Of a stretch of 64,000 nt of DNA, positions 6,109-18,743 are shown one piece after another. Every line of letters begins with the position of its first letter. Position 1 is the stretch's first letter. The notes beneath the pieces are model-generated. The model made no database searches. It was not told the DNA's origin and saw only the letters and a list, made by a program, of their open reading frames with translations. This DNA comes from Thioalkalivibrio paradoxus (GTDB taxonomy: Bacteria; Pseudomonadota; Gammaproteobacteria; Ectothiorhodospirales; Ectothiorhodospiraceae). The position numbers and the translations under genes were made by a program. The DNA is taken from NCBI GenBank assembly GCA_011390565.1, contig JAABSC010000008.1, forward strand, positions 1-64,000, read 5' to 3'.

Positions 6109-8253
6109 ATGAACCGAACACGCTGGATTCTGCTCGCGGCGGTGCTGCTCGCGGTGGTGACGTTCTTTGTCTTCGACCTCGGCCGGTTTTTCGACTTCCA
6201 GACATTGAAAGCGGCGCAGGACGAGATCCGGGAGTTTCGTGATGCCCGGCCGCTGCTGGCGAGCGCAGCGTTCTTCCTCGTTTATGTAGCCGTTACCGCG
6301 CTGTCACTCCCCGGCGCCACGATCATGACCCTCGCAGGCGGGGCCGTGTTCGGTCTCGGCTGGGGGCTGCTGCTGATCTCGTTTGCCTCGACCATCGGGG
6401 CAACGCTGGCTTTCCTGATCGTCCGGTTCATCGCGCGCGAGCCGGTGCAACGACGGTACGGGGACAAGCTGCGGGCGATCAACGCCGGGATCGAACGGGA
6501 AGGGGCCTTTTACCTGTTCGCGCTGCGGCTGGTCCCGCTGTTTCCGTTTTTCCTGATCAACATCGTGATGGCGCTGACGCCGATCCGCGCGTGGACGTTC
6601 TACTGGGTCTCGCAAGTCGGGATGCTGGCCGGCACGGTCGTGTACGTGAATGCGGGCACCCAGCTCGGTCAGCTGGAGGGACCCGAAGGTATTCTCTCGC
6701 CGGTGTTGATCGGGTCGTTCGCGTTGCTGGGCGTCTTTCCGCTGGTCGCGCGACACGTACTGGACCGGGTGCGCCGTCGACGCGTCTACCGCGGCTGGCA
6801 GCGCCCGCGCCGGTACGATCGGAACCTGATCGTGATCGGAGCTGGTGCCGCGGGGCTGGTCACGTCCTACATCGCCGCGACCGTCAAGGCCAAGGTCACG
6901 CTGATCGAACGTCACAGGATGGGCGGCGACTGTCTGAACTACGGGTGCGTGCCGTCGAAGGCACTGATCCGGACCGGGCGGCTGCTCGAGGACATTCGCC
7001 GCTCCCGGGACTACGGGGTTGAATCCGCGCAGGCGGACTTCGATTTCGGTCAGGCGATGGACCGCGTGCAGCAGGTGATCGCGCGGGTTGCGCCCCACGA
7101 TTCGAAGGAGCGTTACGAGGGGCTGGGTGTCGAGGTGCTGGAGGGCGCGGCGCGACTCACCACGCCCTGGTCGGTGGAAATCACCGGACCGAATGGGGAT
7201 CGACAGACACTGACCGCGCCGAACATCGTGCTCGCGACCGGCGCCGAGCCTTTCATCCCCTCCATCCCGGGACTCGAAGAGGCCGGTTTCCTGACTTCGG
7301 ACACGGTCTGGGGCTTGCGGGAGTGCCCGGCCCGGCTGCTGGTGCTGGGCGGCGGCCCCATTGGCTGTGAGCTGGCCCAGACCTTTCAGCGCTTGGGATC
7401 GCGGGTGACGCAGGTGGAGCGCGGTGCGCGTCTCCTTCCGCGGGAGGATCCGGAGTTCTCGTCCCTATTGATGGAGCGCTTCCGGGAAGAGGGGGTCGAT
7501 CTCCGGCTGGGCTGTGAAGCGCGCCGCGTCGAGTTCGTGGAGGGCGAGAAACACCTGGTGGTGGCCTGCGGAGAGGTGGAGGAGCGCATTGCCTTCGACG
7601 GGATCCTCGTCTGTGTCGGCCGCGCCGCGCGACTGCAGGGCATGGGTCTCGAGGAACTCGGGATCCGGACCGGACGCGCGATCGAGGTCAACGAGTTCCT
7701 GCAGACGACCTATCCGAACATCTACGCCTGCGGCGATGCCGCGGGTCCGTACCAGTTCACGCATGTCGCGGCGCACATGGCCTGGTTCGCCTCCGTGAAC
7801 GCGCTGTTCGGCGTGTTTCGCCGTTTTCGCGTGGACTATTCCGTGATTCCCTGGGCCACCTTCACCGATCCCGAGATCGCGCGCGTGGGCCTGAGCGAAC
7901 AGGAGGCCAGGGAAAAGGGGATCGCCTGCGAGGTCACCACCTACGGGATCGACGATCTGGATCGCGCGATCGCCGACAGCGATGCGCGGGGCATGGTCAA
8001 GGTGCTCACGCCGCCGGGCAAGGACCGCATACTGGGGGTCACCATTGCGGGCGCCCACGCCGGCGACCTGATCGCCGAGTTCGTCCTGGCGATGAAAGCC
8101 GGTCTGGGTCTGAACCGGATCCTGGGCACGATCCACATCTATCCCACCATGGCCGAGGCGAACAAGTACGTTGCCGGGGAGTGGAAGAAGGCCCACAAGC
8201 CCGAGCGTGTACTGCGTTGGCTGGAGCGCTTCCACGCCTGGCGCCTCGGCTGA
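6109..8253 (+). CDS. VTT membrane domain fused to FAD disulfide reductase
   Basis: A 714-residue fusion. Residues 1-225 form a TVP38/TMEM64 (VTT, DedA-like) membrane domain with several helices and a basic RRRRV end. Residues 237-714 are a class I pyridine-nucleotide disulfide oxidoreductase: the GAGAAG FAD-binding loop (244-249), the redox pair C275 and C280 in [10 protein letters not shown], a [11 protein letters not shown](P)-binding loop, YACGDAAG, and a C-terminal HIYPTMAE where the family has its catalytic His. It resembles mercuric reductase but lacks the C-terminal vicinal cysteines and the N-terminal metal-binding domain, so mercury reduction is not supported. A membrane-tethered disulfide reductase of unknown substrate is the safest call. 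The ATG has GAGGAG just upstream. Confidence 0.8.
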   Translation: MNRTRWILLAAVLLAVVTFFVFDLGRFFDFQTLKAAQDEIREFRDARPLLASAAFFLVYVAVTALSLPGATIMTLAGGAVFGLGWGLLLISFASTIGATLAFLIVRFIAREPVQRRYGDKLRAINAGIEREGAFYLFALRLVPLFPFFLINIVMALTPIRAWTFYWVSQVGMLAGTVVYVNAGTQLGQLEGPEGILSPVLIGSFALLGVFPLVARHVLDRVRRRRVYRGWQRPRRYDRNLIVIGAGAAGLVTSYIAATVKAKVTLIERHRMGGDCLNYGCVPSKALIRTGRLLEDIRRSRDYGVESAQADFDFGQAMDRVQQVIARVAPHDSKERYEGLGVEVLEGAARLTTPWSVEITGPNGDRQTLTAPNIVLATGAEPFIPSIPGLEEAGFLTSDTVWGLRECPARLLVLGGGPIGCELAQTFQRLGSRVTQVERGARLLPREDPEFSSLLMERFREEGVDLRLGCEARRVEFVEGEKHLVVACGEVEERIAFDGILVCVGRAARLQGMGLEELGIRTGRAIEVNEFLQTTYPNIYACGDAAGPYQFTHVAAHMAWFASVNALFGVFRRFRVDYSVIPWATFTDPEIARVGLSEQEAREKGIACEVTTYGIDDLDRAIADSDARGMVKVLTPPGKDRILGVTIAGAHAGDLIAEFVLAMKAGLGLNRILGTIHIYPTMAEANKYVAGEWKKAHKPERVLRWLERFHAWRLG

Positions 8254-8408
8254 CCGGAATTGGTCGAGTCCGACGGGCTCCCAGGATATTTCGCCTGTTG
8301 CAGGGCTCTTTGGTATCATTCGCCACCCAACCGATCGGCCCCTCGGGGACCGACCGCCCATCATCGCCACGCTCGACCCCGCGTACAGGTCGGCGAAGGA
8401 GTCCTGCA

Positions 8409-10325
8409 ATGCCCGTCATTTCCCTTCCCGATGGCAGCCGCCGTCCCTTCGACGCGCCTGTCTCCGTGCTCGACGTTGCCCGCGACATCGGCCCGGGTCT
8501 TGCGAAGGCGGCGCTGGCCGGCAAGGTCGATGGCCGCCTCGTCGACGTGCGGCACACCATTACCGAGGATGCCGAACTCGCGATCGTGACCGGTCGCGAC
8601 CCGGAGGGCCTCGAGATCATCCGGCATTCCACCGCGCACCTGCTGGCGCAGGCCGTGAAAGAGCTGTTCCCCGGCGCGCAGGTGACGATCGGCCCGGTGA
8701 TCGAGAACGGGTTCTACTACGACTTCGCATTCGAGCGCGCGTTTACGCCGGAAGATCTGGAAAAGATCGAGAAACGCATGACCGAGCTGGCCAGGGCCGA
8801 CCTGCCGGTGGAGCGCTCGGTGATGGAGCGCGACGACGCGGTGGCGTACTTCCGCGACATGGGCGAGGCGTACAAGGCAGAGATCATCGCGAGCATTCCG
8901 CCGGACCAGGAGATCTCGCTGTATCGTCAGGGCGACTTCGTGGACCTGTGCCGGGGTCCGCACATCCCCTCGACCGGTCGGCTCAAGGCGTTCAAGCTGA
9001 CCAAGGTCGCCGGCGCCTACTGGCGCGGCGATTCGAACAACGAGATGCTGCAGCGCATTTACGGGACCGCCTGGCCGAACAAGGAACAGCTCGGAGCCTA
9101 TCTGGAACAGCTGCGTGAGGCCGAGCGTCGCGATCATCGCCGCATCGGTACCGAGCTGGATCTGTTCTCGATCCAGGAAGATGCCGGCGGCGGGCTGGTA
9201 TTCTGGCATCCCAAGGGCGCGCGCATCCGCCGGGTGATCGAACAGTTCTGGTTCGAGCTGCACGAGCGGGCGGGCTACGACTTCGTCGTCACGCCGCATA
9301 TCGCCAACCTGGAACTCTGGAAGACCTCCGGCCACGCCGACTTCTACTCGGACTCGATGTACGAGCCGATGGAAGACGACAACCAGTCGTTCCAGCTGAA
9401 GCCGATGAACTGCCCGTTCCACGTGCTGGTGTACAAGGACCGGCTGCGTTCCTATCGTGATCTCCCGCTGCGCTGGGGCGAGATGGGTACCGTGTACCGG
9501 CGTGAGATGTCGGGCGCGCTGCATGGCCTGATGCGGGTTCGCGGCTTCACCCAGGACGACGCACATATCTTCTGTCGCGAGGACCAGATCGAGTCCGAGA
9601 TCATCGGGGTGCTCGAGCTGACTCTTGAACTCCTGAACGCGTTTGGGTTCAAGGACTTCGATATCAATCTTTCCACAAAACCTGAAGATGCGGTGGGCTC
9701 CGACGCGATCTGGGAATACGCGACGGCGGCCCTGCGTTCGGCGATCGAGAAGAAGGGCCTCGAATACAGCGTCGACGAGGGGGGCGGTGCCTTCTACGGG
9801 CCGAAGATCGATATCAAGATCCGGGACGCGATCGGCCGCCAGTGGCAGTGTTCCACGGTGCAGCTGGATTTCAACCTGCCCGAACGCTTCGACATGGAAT
9901 ACGTTTCCGAGAGCAACGAGCGTACGCGGCCGATCATGATCCACCGGGCGCTGTTCGGTTCGCTGGAGCGCTTCTTCGGTGTGCTCATCGAGCACTACGC
10001 GGGCCTGTTCCCCCTGTGGCTCGCGCCGGTGCAGGTTGCGGTGCTGACCATCACCGAACGCCAGGACGACTATGCTCTGGAGGTCGTCAAAGCCTTGCGG
10101 CAAAAGGGTCTGCGGGTGGAATCCGACTTGAGAAATGAGAAGATCGGCTTTAAGATTCGCGAGCACACGCTCAAGCGAGTGCCGTATCTGCTGGTCCTTG
10201 GGGACCGGGAGATGGAAACCCAATCCGTGTCGGTGCGTACGCGGTCCGGTGAAGATCTTGGGAGCATGGCGTTGGAGACTCTCTCCACGCGGCTCGGGTC
10301 CGAGATCGCGACCCGTGCGCATTGA
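8409..10325 (+). CDS. thrS: Threonine-tRNA ligase
   Basis: A cytosolic enzyme charging tRNA-Thr. The 638-residue length is normal. The order is an N-terminal TGS domain (about 1-60), the editing domain with HSTAHLLAQ, then the class II catalytic core with MNCPFH supplying the zinc-binding Cys, and the C-terminal anticodon-binding domain. The ATG at 8409 was chosen because AAGGAG lies 8 nt before it and the TGS domain starts there; the frame runs open 228 nt further upstream. infC follows after 30 nt, as in enterobacteria. No leader peptide or T-box is visible upstream. Confidence 0.97.
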   Translation: MPVISLPDGSRRPFDAPVSVLDVARDIGPGLAKAALAGKVDGRLVDVRHTITEDAELAIVTGRDPEGLEIIRHSTAHLLAQAVKELFPGAQVTIGPVIENGFYYDFAFERAFTPEDLEKIEKRMTELARADLPVERSVMERDDAVAYFRDMGEAYKAEIIASIPPDQEISLYRQGDFVDLCRGPHIPSTGRLKAFKLTKVAGAYWRGDSNNEMLQRIYGTAWPNKEQLGAYLEQLREAERRDHRRIGTELDLFSIQEDAGGGLVFWHPKGARIRRVIEQFWFELHERAGYDFVVTPHIANLELWKTSGHADFYSDSMYEPMEDDNQSFQLKPMNCPFHVLVYKDRLRSYRDLPLRWGEMGTVYRREMSGALHGLMRVRGFTQDDAHIFCREDQIESEIIGVLELTLELLNAFGFKDFDINLSTKPEDAVGSDAIWEYATAALRSAIEKKGLEYSVDEGGGAFYGPKIDIKIRDAIGRQWQCSTVQLDFNLPERFDMEYVSESNERTRPIMIHRALFGSLERFFGVLIEHYAGLFPLWLAPVQVAVLTITERQDDYALEVVKALRQKGLRVESDLRNEKIGFKIREHTLKRVPYLLVLGDREMETQSVSVRTRSGEDLGSMALETLSTRLGSEIATRAH

Positions 10326-10355
10326 CGTTGTTCAATTGTTCTGGAGAAGAAGACT

Positions 10356-10874
10356 ATTAGCGGAGCCAAGAGTGTTCGACTGAACGAGCAGATCATCTGC
10401 CCGACCATTCGACTGATCGATGCCGAGGGTGAAAACCGCGGGGTCGTGAATACCAACGAGGCCCTGGGGCTGGCGGTGGAAGCCGGTATGGACCTCGTCG
10501 AGATCTCGCCCAACGCGGATCCCCCGGTATGCCGGATCATGGACTATGGCAAGTTCAAGTTCGAACAGGCCAAGAAGGCCCAGGCTGCGAAGAAGAATCA
10601 GAAGCAGGTCCAGGTGAAGGAAGTGAAATTCCGTCCCGGGACCGACGACGCCGATTACAAGGTCAAGCTGCGCAACCTCACCCGGTTCCTGGAAGCGGGC
10701 GACAAGGGCAAGGTCACCATCCGGTTTCGTGGACGCGAAATGCGCCACCAGGAACTCGGCGGCGAGCTGCTGGACCGGATCGAGGCCGACCTCGCGGATG
10801 TCGCGATCGTCGAGCAGCGGGCCAAGATGGAAGGCCGGCAACTCGTGATGGTGATGACGGCGAAGAAGAAGTAA
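10356..10874 (+). CDS. infC: Translation initiation factor IF-3, AUU start
   Basis: A 172-residue IF-3 that binds the 30S subunit, prevents 50S joining and checks the start codon. The N-domain contains [21 protein letters not shown] and the C-domain [10 protein letters not shown]. The first in-frame ATG/GTG falls well inside the N-domain. Reading back gives ATT at 10356 preceded by CTGGAGAAG, and the sequence after it ([12 protein letters not shown]) matches the expected N-terminus. The AUU start is the classical device by which IF-3 represses its own synthesis, since IF-3 discriminates against non-canonical starts. Automated callers tend to truncate this gene to about 10446. Confidence 0.93.
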   Translation: MSGAKSVRLNEQIICPTIRLIDAEGENRGVVNTNEALGLAVEAGMDLVEISPNADPPVCRIMDYGKFKFEQAKKAQAAKKNQKQVQVKEVKFRPGTDDADYKVKLRNLTRFLEAGDKGKVTIRFRGREMRHQELGGELLDRIEADLADVAIVEQRAKMEGRQLVMVMTAKKK

Positions 10875-10997
10875 CGGCGGGCGAAACACGTCAGCCGCAC
10901 AAGGGCGCGAGGGTCCCGGTATACCCCCGAGCCTCTTATAAACGACCGAGCCCCGGCAACTGCCGGAGAGGCGACGGTCTCTGACCTGGAGATGAAA

Positions 10998-11195
10998 ATG
11001 CCGAAACTGAAGACCAACCGGGGCGCCGCCAAGCGCTTCGCCAAGACCGGTTCGGGTGGGTTCAAGCGGGCGCAGTCGCACCGCCGCCACATCCTGACCA
11101 AGAAATCCACCAAGCGTAAGCGTCATTTGCGTGGCGCGGCGATGATTCACGACAGCGATGTCGCGTCCGTCCGCCAGATGCTGCCACACAGTTAA
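10998..11195 (+). CDS. rpmI: 50S ribosomal protein L35
   Basis: A 65-residue basic protein starting [14 protein letters not shown], typical of L35. An ATG six nt upstream (10992) would add two residues, but GGAG touches that codon directly, whereas it sits at normal distance from 10998. The 123 nt between infC and rpmI contain small hairpins (GCCCCGGCAACTGCCGG) that could be part of the L20-binding control leader known from E. coli; this is inference. rplT follows. Confidence 0.95.
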   Translation: MPKLKTNRGAAKRFAKTGSGGFKRAQSHRRHILTKKSTKRKRHLRGAAMIHDSDVASVRQMLPHS

Positions 11196-11209
11196 GGGGA
11201 GTAACGACC

Positions 11210-12758
<1,549 letters not shown>

Positions 12759-12763
12759 GGACG

Positions 12764-15127
12764 ATGCGGATCAGTATGGAGTGGTTGCGCGAGTGGCTTC
12801 CGGTGCCGGAGTCGGCGGCGGAACTCGGACATCGGTTGACCATGGCCGGCCTGGAACTCGACGCGATCGAGGCGGCGGCCCCGCCATTCTCGGGTGTGCG
12901 CATCGGCCATGTGCTCTCGGTGGCTCCGCATCCGGATGCCGATCGGCTGCGGGTGTGCCAGGTGGATGCCGGGCAGGACGACATTCTGGCGATCGTCTGC
13001 GGCGCGCCTAATGTGCGCGAGGGTATGAAGGCCCCGGTCGCCTGCGTCGGCGCGGTGCTTCCCGGAGATTTCCGGATCAAGCGCTCCCGGCTGCGCGGGG
13101 TCGAGTCGCTGGGCATGCTCTGCTCCGCGGTTGAACTGGGTCTGGCCGAAGCCTCCGAGGGCCTGATGGCACTGCCGGAGGATGCTCCGGTCGGGGAGGA
13201 TCTCAGGGCCTGGATGGGCCTCGACGACGTGATCCTCGAAGTCGATCTGACGCCGAACCGGGCGGATTGCCTGGGCATGCTGGGCGTCGCCCGGGAAACG
13301 GGCACGCTGCTGGCCCGGACGGTGACGGGTCCGGCGATCGAGCCGGTATCGGCCACGATCGACGCGGCGGTTGACGTACGGGTCCTGGACCTCGAGGCCT
13401 GTCCCCTGTATGCCGCTCGCGTGCTCGATGGTCTGGATCCAAGCGCCCGAACGCCCCTGTGGATGCGCGAACGCCTTCGCCGGGCCGGGCTGCGGCCATT
13501 GCATCCGGTCGTCGACGTCACGAATTACGTCATGCTGGAACTGGGTCAGCCGATGCACGCCTTCGCGGCCTCGATTGTGGGTCCGGTGATCGAGGTCCGC
13601 TTCGGGCGCCCGGGCGAAGCCCTTCGGCTGTTGAACGGCAACGTGATCGAACCCGGCGCCGACGATCTGCTCATCGCCGGAGAACGCGGTCCCCTGGCCC
13701 TGGCCGGCATCATGGGCGGAGAGGCCAGTGCGGTGACCGCTGAAACGGGTCGTGTCGTCCTGGAAAGTGCGCACTTCAGTCCGCGGGTGCTTGCAGGTCG
13801 TGCGCGCGCCCATGGCCTGCACACCGACGCCTCGCACCGTTTTGAACGGGGCGTCGATCCGACCCTGCCGATCTATGCCCTCGAGCGGGCGACGGCGTTG
13901 ATTCTCCAGATCGCCGGAGGTCAGGCCGGTCCGGTGGTTCATCAGGGCCATGTCGCGCCCGCGCACGCCGAAGAGACGATCATGCTGCGCCGGGAACGCA
14001 TTCCCCGGGTGCTGGGGATGGCCTTTGCCCCTGCGGAGGTCGAGAGGATTCTGAGTGGGCTTGGATGCCGGGTCGAGACGACCGAAAACGGATGGGAAAT
14101 CCGTCCATTGCGAGCCCGTTTTGACCTGGAACGTGAGGAAGATCTGATCGAGGAACTCGCCCGGATCCACGGTTACGATCGGTTGCCCCAGACCCTGCCC
14201 GGGGTCAGTCTGCCCGCGACGTCACCCAGCGAGAACGGTTTGCGCGCGCGCAAGCGGGCCCTCGCCGACCAGGGATTTTTCGAGGTGGTGACCTTCAGCT
14301 TCATCGGACCGGACTGGGCCGAGGCGTTCTACCCCTCGGTTCAGGGTCTCGCGCTGTCCAATCCGATTTCCTCCGAACTCGCGGTGATGCGACCCGGGCT
14401 CTGGCCCGGGCTCGTGCGCACCGCCGCGCATAACCTTGCGCGCCAGCAGCCGGATTTGCGGCTTTTCGAGCATGGGCTGCGTTTCGTGCCCGACGTTTCC
14501 GGTCTCATCCAGGAACCGCGGCTGGCCGGTCTGCTTTGCGGCCGCGCGGAGCCGGAACACTGGCAGGCTGGGCGACGGGTCGTGGATTTCTTCGAAGCCA
14601 AGGGTGTCGTCGAGGACCTGTGCGCGGGGTTGGGGGGAGCGCTGCGGTTCGATCCGGCTCCGCATCCATCGCTTCACGACGGCCAGTCGGCCCGCATTCT
14701 GCTGGAGGATCGGGAAATCGGCTGGCTGGGGGCACTGCATCCGCGTCTCGGAGAGCAATTCGACGTGCCCGAGCTGTTCCTGTTCGAGCTCGATGCGGCG
14801 ATTCTCGCCGCGACGGGTGTGCCCCGGTTCGAGCCTCTCTCGCCATATCCTGCGATTCGGCGGGACCTGGCGCTGGTGGTCGATCGGGAAGTGCCCGCCG
14901 GTGATCTGCTTGCGGCGGTGGCGTCGTTGGAACTGCCGTTGCTGCAGGAAATCCGCCTTTTCGACGTGTACCAGGGAAAAGGTTTGGAAGAAAATGAGAA
15001 AAGTATCGCTTTGGGGTTGATTTTAAGGGCTTTTGATCGCACTCTTGAGGAAAATGACGTCAACGCGGTGACCCGGGCGGTTCTCGAATGCCTGGAAACC
15101 CGACTGAGCGCGAGACCGAGATACTGA
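12764..15127 (+). CDS. pheT: Phenylalanine-tRNA ligase beta subunit
   Basis: 787 residues, normal for bacterial PheT. It starts with [14 protein letters not shown] and contains the tRNA-binding EMAP-like domain (about 40-150, with [14 protein letters not shown]), the B3/B4 editing domain, the B5 domain ([11 protein letters not shown]), and a C-terminal ferredoxin-fold anticodon-binding domain ([16 protein letters not shown]). It pairs with PheS in the cytosol. ihfA follows after 2 nt, as in E. coli. Confidence 0.97.
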   Translation: MRISMEWLREWLPVPESAAELGHRLTMAGLELDAIEAAAPPFSGVRIGHVLSVAPHPDADRLRVCQVDAGQDDILAIVCGAPNVREGMKAPVACVGAVLPGDFRIKRSRLRGVESLGMLCSAVELGLAEASEGLMALPEDAPVGEDLRAWMGLDDVILEVDLTPNRADCLGMLGVARETGTLLARTVTGPAIEPVSATIDAAVDVRVLDLEACPLYAARVLDGLDPSARTPLWMRERLRRAGLRPLHPVVDVTNYVMLELGQPMHAFAASIVGPVIEVRFGRPGEALRLLNGNVIEPGADDLLIAGERGPLALAGIMGGEASAVTAETGRVVLESAHFSPRVLAGRARAHGLHTDASHRFERGVDPTLPIYALERATALILQIAGGQAGPVVHQGHVAPAHAEETIMLRRERIPRVLGMAFAPAEVERILSGLGCRVETTENGWEIRPLRARFDLEREEDLIEELARIHGYDRLPQTLPGVSLPATSPSENGLRARKRALADQGFFEVVTFSFIGPDWAEAFYPSVQGLALSNPISSELAVMRPGLWPGLVRTAAHNLARQQPDLRLFEHGLRFVPDVSGLIQEPRLAGLLCGRAEPEHWQAGRRVVDFFEAKGVVEDLCAGLGGALRFDPAPHPSLHDGQSARILLEDREIGWLGALHPRLGEQFDVPELFLFELDAAILAATGVPRFEPLSPYPAIRRDLALVVDREVPAGDLLAAVASLELPLLQEIRLFDVYQGKGLEENEKSIALGLILRAFDRTLEENDVNAVTRAVLECLETRLSARPRY

Positions 15128-15129
15128 GC

Positions 15130-15429
15130 ATGACGGCTGTTACGAAAGCGGAATTGGCGACGGCGTTGCACGAGGAACTGGGTCTGAACAAGCGCGAGGC
15201 CAAGGAGTTGGTCGAGCTCTTCTTCGAGGAGATGCGCATCGCGCTGGAGGCCGGGGACAGCGTCAAACTCTCGGGTTTCGGCAACTTCGTCCTGCGGGAC
15301 AAGAGCGAGCGGCCGGGGCGCAATCCGAAAACCGGTGAGGAGATTCCGGTATCGGCCCGGCGCGTGGTGACATTCCGTCCGGGACAGAAGCTGCGGGAGA
15401 GGGTCGAGGCGTATGCTGGAAGTGAGTGA
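15130..15429 (+). CDS. ihfA: Integration host factor alpha subunit
   Basis: 99 residues, identical in length to E. coli IhfA. The start [20 protein letters not shown] and the DNA-bending arm region [20 protein letters not shown] are diagnostic. IHF bends DNA and assists sigma-54 activation among other roles, which is relevant to the torF promoter in this window. The ATG is 2 nt after the pheT stop; a longer frame (15088) would start inside pheT and is rejected. Confidence 0.96.
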   Translation: MTAVTKAELATALHEELGLNKREAKELVELFFEEMRIALEAGDSVKLSGFGNFVLRDKSERPGRNPKTGEEIPVSARRVVTFRPGQKLRERVEAYAGSE

Positions 15430-15769
15430 ACGCCAGGAACTGCCGGTCATCCCCGGCAAGCGCTATTTCACCATCGGTGAGGTCGCCGAGCTTTGTCAGG
15501 TCAAGCCGCACGTGCTTCGCTACTGGGAACAGGAGTTCCCGATGCTTTCGCCGGTCAAGCGGCGGGGCAACCGGCGCTACTACCAGCGGCACGACGTTCT
15601 GCTGATCCGCCAGATCCGTGCACTGCTGTATGAGCAGGGCTATACGATTCACGGCGCTCGGCAGAAGCTGAGCGGTGAGGAGGCCAAGGGCGACGTGACC
15701 CAGAGCCAGCAGGTCATTCAGGACACCATCAGCGAACTCGAGGGGATCCTCAGGATTCTCCGCCAGTAG
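15413..15769 (+). CDS. MerR family transcriptional regulator
   Basis: 118 residues with an N-terminal MerR winged helix (about residues 18-60: [20 protein letters not shown], then RRGNRRYY) and a short C-terminal helix for dimerisation. No Cys pair for metal or redox sensing is present. It overlaps ihfA by 17 nt and is thus translationally linked. A MerR gene after ihfA is common in gammaproteobacteria; its target is unknown. Confidence 0.88.
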   Translation: MLEVSERQELPVIPGKRYFTIGEVAELCQVKPHVLRYWEQEFPMLSPVKRRGNRRYYQRHDVLLIRQIRALLYEQGYTIHGARQKLSGEEAKGDVTQSQQVIQDTISELEGILRILRQ

Positions 15770-15828
15770 TTTTCCGGGCCTTTGCGTCACCGGGGCAGGC
15801 AACTCTTCCCCGCGACCGGCCAATCCGG

Positions 15829-15834
15829 TACACT
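15829..15834 (+). promoter_or_regulatory. -10 box of the tRNA-Pro promoter
   Basis: TACACT lies ten nt before the tRNA 5' end. A weak -35 (TTCCCC, 15806-15811) is at 17-nt spacing. Confidence 0.45.
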
Positions 15835-15843
15835 CGCGCGTCT

Positions 15844-15922
<79 letters not shown>

Positions 15923-15938
15923 CAGGAAACTCGGTTGG

Positions 15939-15963
15939 GCCCACCCTTGTCGGTGGGCTTTTT
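15939..15963 (+). terminator. Terminator of the tRNA-Pro gene
   Basis: GCCCACC, a 6-nt loop and GGTGGGC followed by TTTTT, 18 nt after the tRNA 3' end. Confidence 0.85.
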
Positions 15964-15983
15964 CGTTCTGGGGGGCATACGCG

Positions 15984-17477
15984 ATGAATCTCCGTTCCAA
16001 ATCGAGCGATCAGGACGCATCGCGGTCCGCGCAAAAAGTGGGCAAGGGATGCCTGATTGCATTTCTGGTGCCGGCAGCCGGCATTTTCCTTTTCGTCCTC
16101 TTCCACTTGTTCAGGGCCATCCCCCAGGGTGGCACCAGCTGGTGGATTCTGGTGCCCGTGCTTGTATTCGGCGCGTTCTTCTTTGGGGTTCCCATCGCGT
16201 TCCTGCACCTCACCCGAGAGCGCAAGGAGCTTAAGCAAAGGCAGGCGCGGTTCCCCGACCAACCGTGGGCCTGGCGCGCGGACTGGGCGGATGGTCAGAT
16301 CCGGTACAAGGAAGGGGATTGGATCGCCCGTTGGGTGTTCGCCATCGTCTGGACCGGCTTTTCGACCGCGCTCCTGCTACCGCTGTTTCGGGAGGCCTTG
16401 GAAAAGGAGGAGTGGATTGCGCTGGTCTTCCTGATCTTCCCCATCGTCGGGCTGTTCATGATGATCTGGGCGGCCCGGGCCACGTGGCGGCACCTGCGCT
16501 ACGGTGTTTCCACGTTCGACCTGGAATCCAATCCCGGAGTTGTCGGAGGCTTCCTGCGTGGTCGCGTGAAGGCGAAGCTCCGTTTGCGGCCGAACGAGCG
16601 CGTGAAGGTGCAGCTCACGCACTACGAACGGTACACGTCGAGTTCCGGAAAGAGTCGGTCCACGCATTACCGGGTGCTGTGGCGGGAAGCGAAGGAACTG
16701 GGCCCTGAGGCTCTTTCGCGGGGCGCACACGGCGTGACCGTCGTGCCGATCGAATTCTTCATTCCGCGGACATGCGGGGAGACCAGGGTGTTCGGGCAAG
16801 AGGACGGTAACCTCTGGCGCCTGGAGGTCTCCGCTGCCGTGCCGGGCGTACGGTATACCGCCCACTTCGACGTTCCTGTCTTTCGCACGGCCGAGAGTGA
16901 CTCCGACGAAGCGCATCGCCTCACGGAGCAGGCCGAGCAGCAGGTCCTCACCCGGGAACGCCCGCCCACGGTCGCGGCCCGGATCACGAACCCGCTCACC
17001 GGGGGCACGGAGTACTCCTGGGGTCCGACGAAGCCGCTGGGTCTGAGTTTCATGCTGATTCTGGCCTTCCTGGGGTTCGGTGCTTACCTGTATTTTTCAC
17101 TGACTGGCGTGGATATGGGTATTCCCGATGAGGACCGTCTCGCCGCGAGGGTCATCGTGGGGCTGATCATGGTGGGCGTGATGCTGGTGCTGGTCGGGTT
17201 GTGGTCGAGTTCCTCTCGGTTGATCGTGGAGCGGGAACGGGTGCGGGTGCTGAACAAGCTTTTCGGACTGGGCAGCTGGAAGGAATATCCCGCCTCGGAA
17301 ATCCGCGAGGTCGAGTCATTCGCCACCAGTTCTTCCGGCGGGAAGAACCACTTCCGGATACGCCTGACCCTGGACGAAGGGAAAACGATCCAGGTGGGCA
17401 ACGGGAAGGATACCTATGAGGGTGGGCAATGGCTCGCCGCCCGGATCCGCGACGAGCTGCAACCGAAACGCAGGTAG
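15984..17477 (+). CDS. Uncharacterised membrane protein, arrestin-like domain
   Basis: 497 residues. Four hydrophobic segments occur in the first ~165 residues and two more around 355-410. Between them lies a beta-rich soluble part with VPIEFFIPRTCGET and WRLEVSAAVPGVRYTAHFDVPVF, the pattern of an arrestin-like sandwich seen in large DUF3592-type membrane proteins. The C-terminal ~80 residues form a basic soluble tail. It starts 20 nt after the tRNA terminator. The ATG at 15984 was chosen because the longer frame would begin inside the tRNA. No enzymatic motif is visible; function unknown. Confidence 0.7.
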   Translation: MNLRSKSSDQDASRSAQKVGKGCLIAFLVPAAGIFLFVLFHLFRAIPQGGTSWWILVPVLVFGAFFFGVPIAFLHLTRERKELKQRQARFPDQPWAWRADWADGQIRYKEGDWIARWVFAIVWTGFSTALLLPLFREALEKEEWIALVFLIFPIVGLFMMIWAARATWRHLRYGVSTFDLESNPGVVGGFLRGRVKAKLRLRPNERVKVQLTHYERYTSSSGKSRSTHYRVLWREAKELGPEALSRGAHGVTVVPIEFFIPRTCGETRVFGQEDGNLWRLEVSAAVPGVRYTAHFDVPVFRTAESDSDEAHRLTEQAEQQVLTRERPPTVAARITNPLTGGTEYSWGPTKPLGLSFMLILAFLGFGAYLYFSLTGVDMGIPDEDRLAARVIVGLIMVGVMLVLVGLWSSSSRLIVERERVRVLNKLFGLGSWKEYPASEIREVESFATSSSGGKNHFRIRLTLDEGKTIQVGNGKDTYEGGQWLAARIRDELQPKRR

Positions 17478-17491
17478 ACGTGCCCGGGTCC

Positions 17492-18319
17492 TCAGGCGCA
17501 GGGTTGATGCCAGGCGCAGGAGGCTGCGGGTCCGGCCGGGTCCAGTCGGACGAGCGTCAGGCTCCGGCCCCAGACGCAGCCGCTGTCCAGGGAGAGCCAG
17601 TCTTCTCCGCGGCGAAAGCCCAGCGCCGACCAGTGTCCGAAGGCGATCCAGTGTCCCTGGCTGGCGCGACCGTTCACCCTGAACCAGGGCGTCAGTCCCG
17701 CGTCGACGCCTTCGGCAGGAGGTCCGTTCAGGGTGAAATCGAGGGCGCCATCCGGGTGGACGAAGCGCATCCGGGTCAGGGCATTCACGGTGTAGCGCAG
17801 GCGGTCCGGACCCTTGATCTGCTCGTCCCACCGCTGGGGCTGGTTGCCGTACATGGCCGCCAGGAACTCCTGTCGGCGCGCAGGGATGCGCAGGACCGCC
17901 TCGACGGCGCGTGCTTCGCTGCACGCCTTGGCGATCGACCACTGGGGCGGAATCCCGGCATGGGTGAGGGTCCATCCCAGCTCCAGATCCCGATGAATCA
18001 GGGGTTGGTCTGCCAGCCAGTCCAGCAGGTCGTCGGCATCCGGCCTGCGTAGCACGTCGGCCAGCGTGTCCTTGGCGCGCGGCACACGCAGACCGGCAGC
18101 TGTGGCGAGCAGGTGCAGGTCATGATTGCCGAGGACCGTGATCGCCGAGGCCCCGAGGTCCCGCACGAACTGCAGGCAGGCGCCCGATTGCGGTCCCCGG
18201 TTCACCAGATCCCCGACCAGCCACAAGCGATCCTGGAGCGGGTCGAACCGGACCCGATCGAGCAGTCGTTCCAGGGGTGACAGGCAACCCTGCAGATCAC
18301 CTACGGCGTAGACGGCCAT
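17492..18319 (-). CDS. apaH: Symmetrical bis(5'-nucleosyl)-tetraphosphatase
   Basis: 275 residues. It hydrolyses Ap4A to two ADP. The metallophosphatase motifs are clear: GDLQG near the N-terminus, GDLVNRGP, GNHD, and later HAG and GHW. Mn/Co-type metals are bound by these Asp, Asn and His residues in the family. It is the last gene of the lptD-surA-pdxA-rsmA-glk-apaG-apaH run and lies 43 nt after apaG. Confidence 0.95.
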   Translation of the reverse strand: MAVYAVGDLQGCLSPLERLLDRVRFDPLQDRLWLVGDLVNRGPQSGACLQFVRDLGASAITVLGNHDLHLLATAAGLRVPRAKDTLADVLRRPDADDLLDWLADQPLIHRDLELGWTLTHAGIPPQWSIAKACSEARAVEAVLRIPARRQEFLAAMYGNQPQRWDEQIKGPDRLRYTVNALTRMRFVHPDGALDFTLNGPPAEGVDAGLTPWFRVNGRASQGHWIAFGHWSALGFRRGEDWLSLDSGCVWGRSLTLVRLDPAGPAASCAWHQPCA

Positions 18320-18362
18320 GCAGGGTCATCCGGAGTCTGGACGGGGGTCGGTACCTGGTGCA

Positions 18363-18743
18363 TCAATGCAGGGTGTGGGGAACGGAAAGGGTGAATGGCG
18401 GGATCGGTGCCTGGAAGGTGAAGCCGGAGTCGTCACGCATCTCGTAGCTGCCTTCCATGGTTCCGACCGGCGTCTCGAGCACCGTTCCGCTCGTGTACTC
18501 GAATTCCTCGCCCGGATCGATCCTCGGTTGTTTGCCGACCACACCTTCGCCCCGAACTTCCTGGGTCTGGTCGCGGGCGTCACGGATGATCCAGTGCCGG
18601 TTGAGTAGCTGGATCGTGCCGGCGCCGCTGTTTCGAATCGTGATGTGGTAGGCGAATACGTAGCGTGCGGCCTCGGGGTCGGACTGTTCCTCGATATAGG
18701 CGGTGGCAACTTCGATCTCGATATGGTGTTCCGTGGGGTTCAT
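18363..18743 (-). CDS. apaG: ApaG/CorD protein
   Basis: 126 residues with a fibronectin-III-like fold. YVFAYHITIRNSG and RHWIIRDA, then the GxGVVGxQPxIxPGE motif and YEMRDDSG, are typical of the family. The molecular role is not settled; mutants in enterobacteria affect Mg/Co resistance and Ap4A-related phenotypes. Its start overlaps the stop of glk by 4 nt (ATGA). Confidence 0.95.
   Translation of the reverse strand: MNPTEHHIEIEVATAYIEEQSDPEAARYVFAYHITIRNSGAGTIQLLNRHWIIRDARDQTQEVRGEGVVGKQPRIDPGEEFEYTSGTVLETPVGTMEGSYEMRDDSGFTFQAPIPPFTLSVPHTLH

Noticed and set aside
6109..8253. Mercuric reductase (merA)
   Set aside because: The redox-active CxxxxC is present, but the C-terminal Cys pair and N-terminal metal-binding domain of MerA are not, and no mer genes are near.
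8361..10322. Open frame of 653 codons antisense to thrS
   Set aside because: Shadow of a well conserved aminoacyl-tRNA synthetase gene; no family features.
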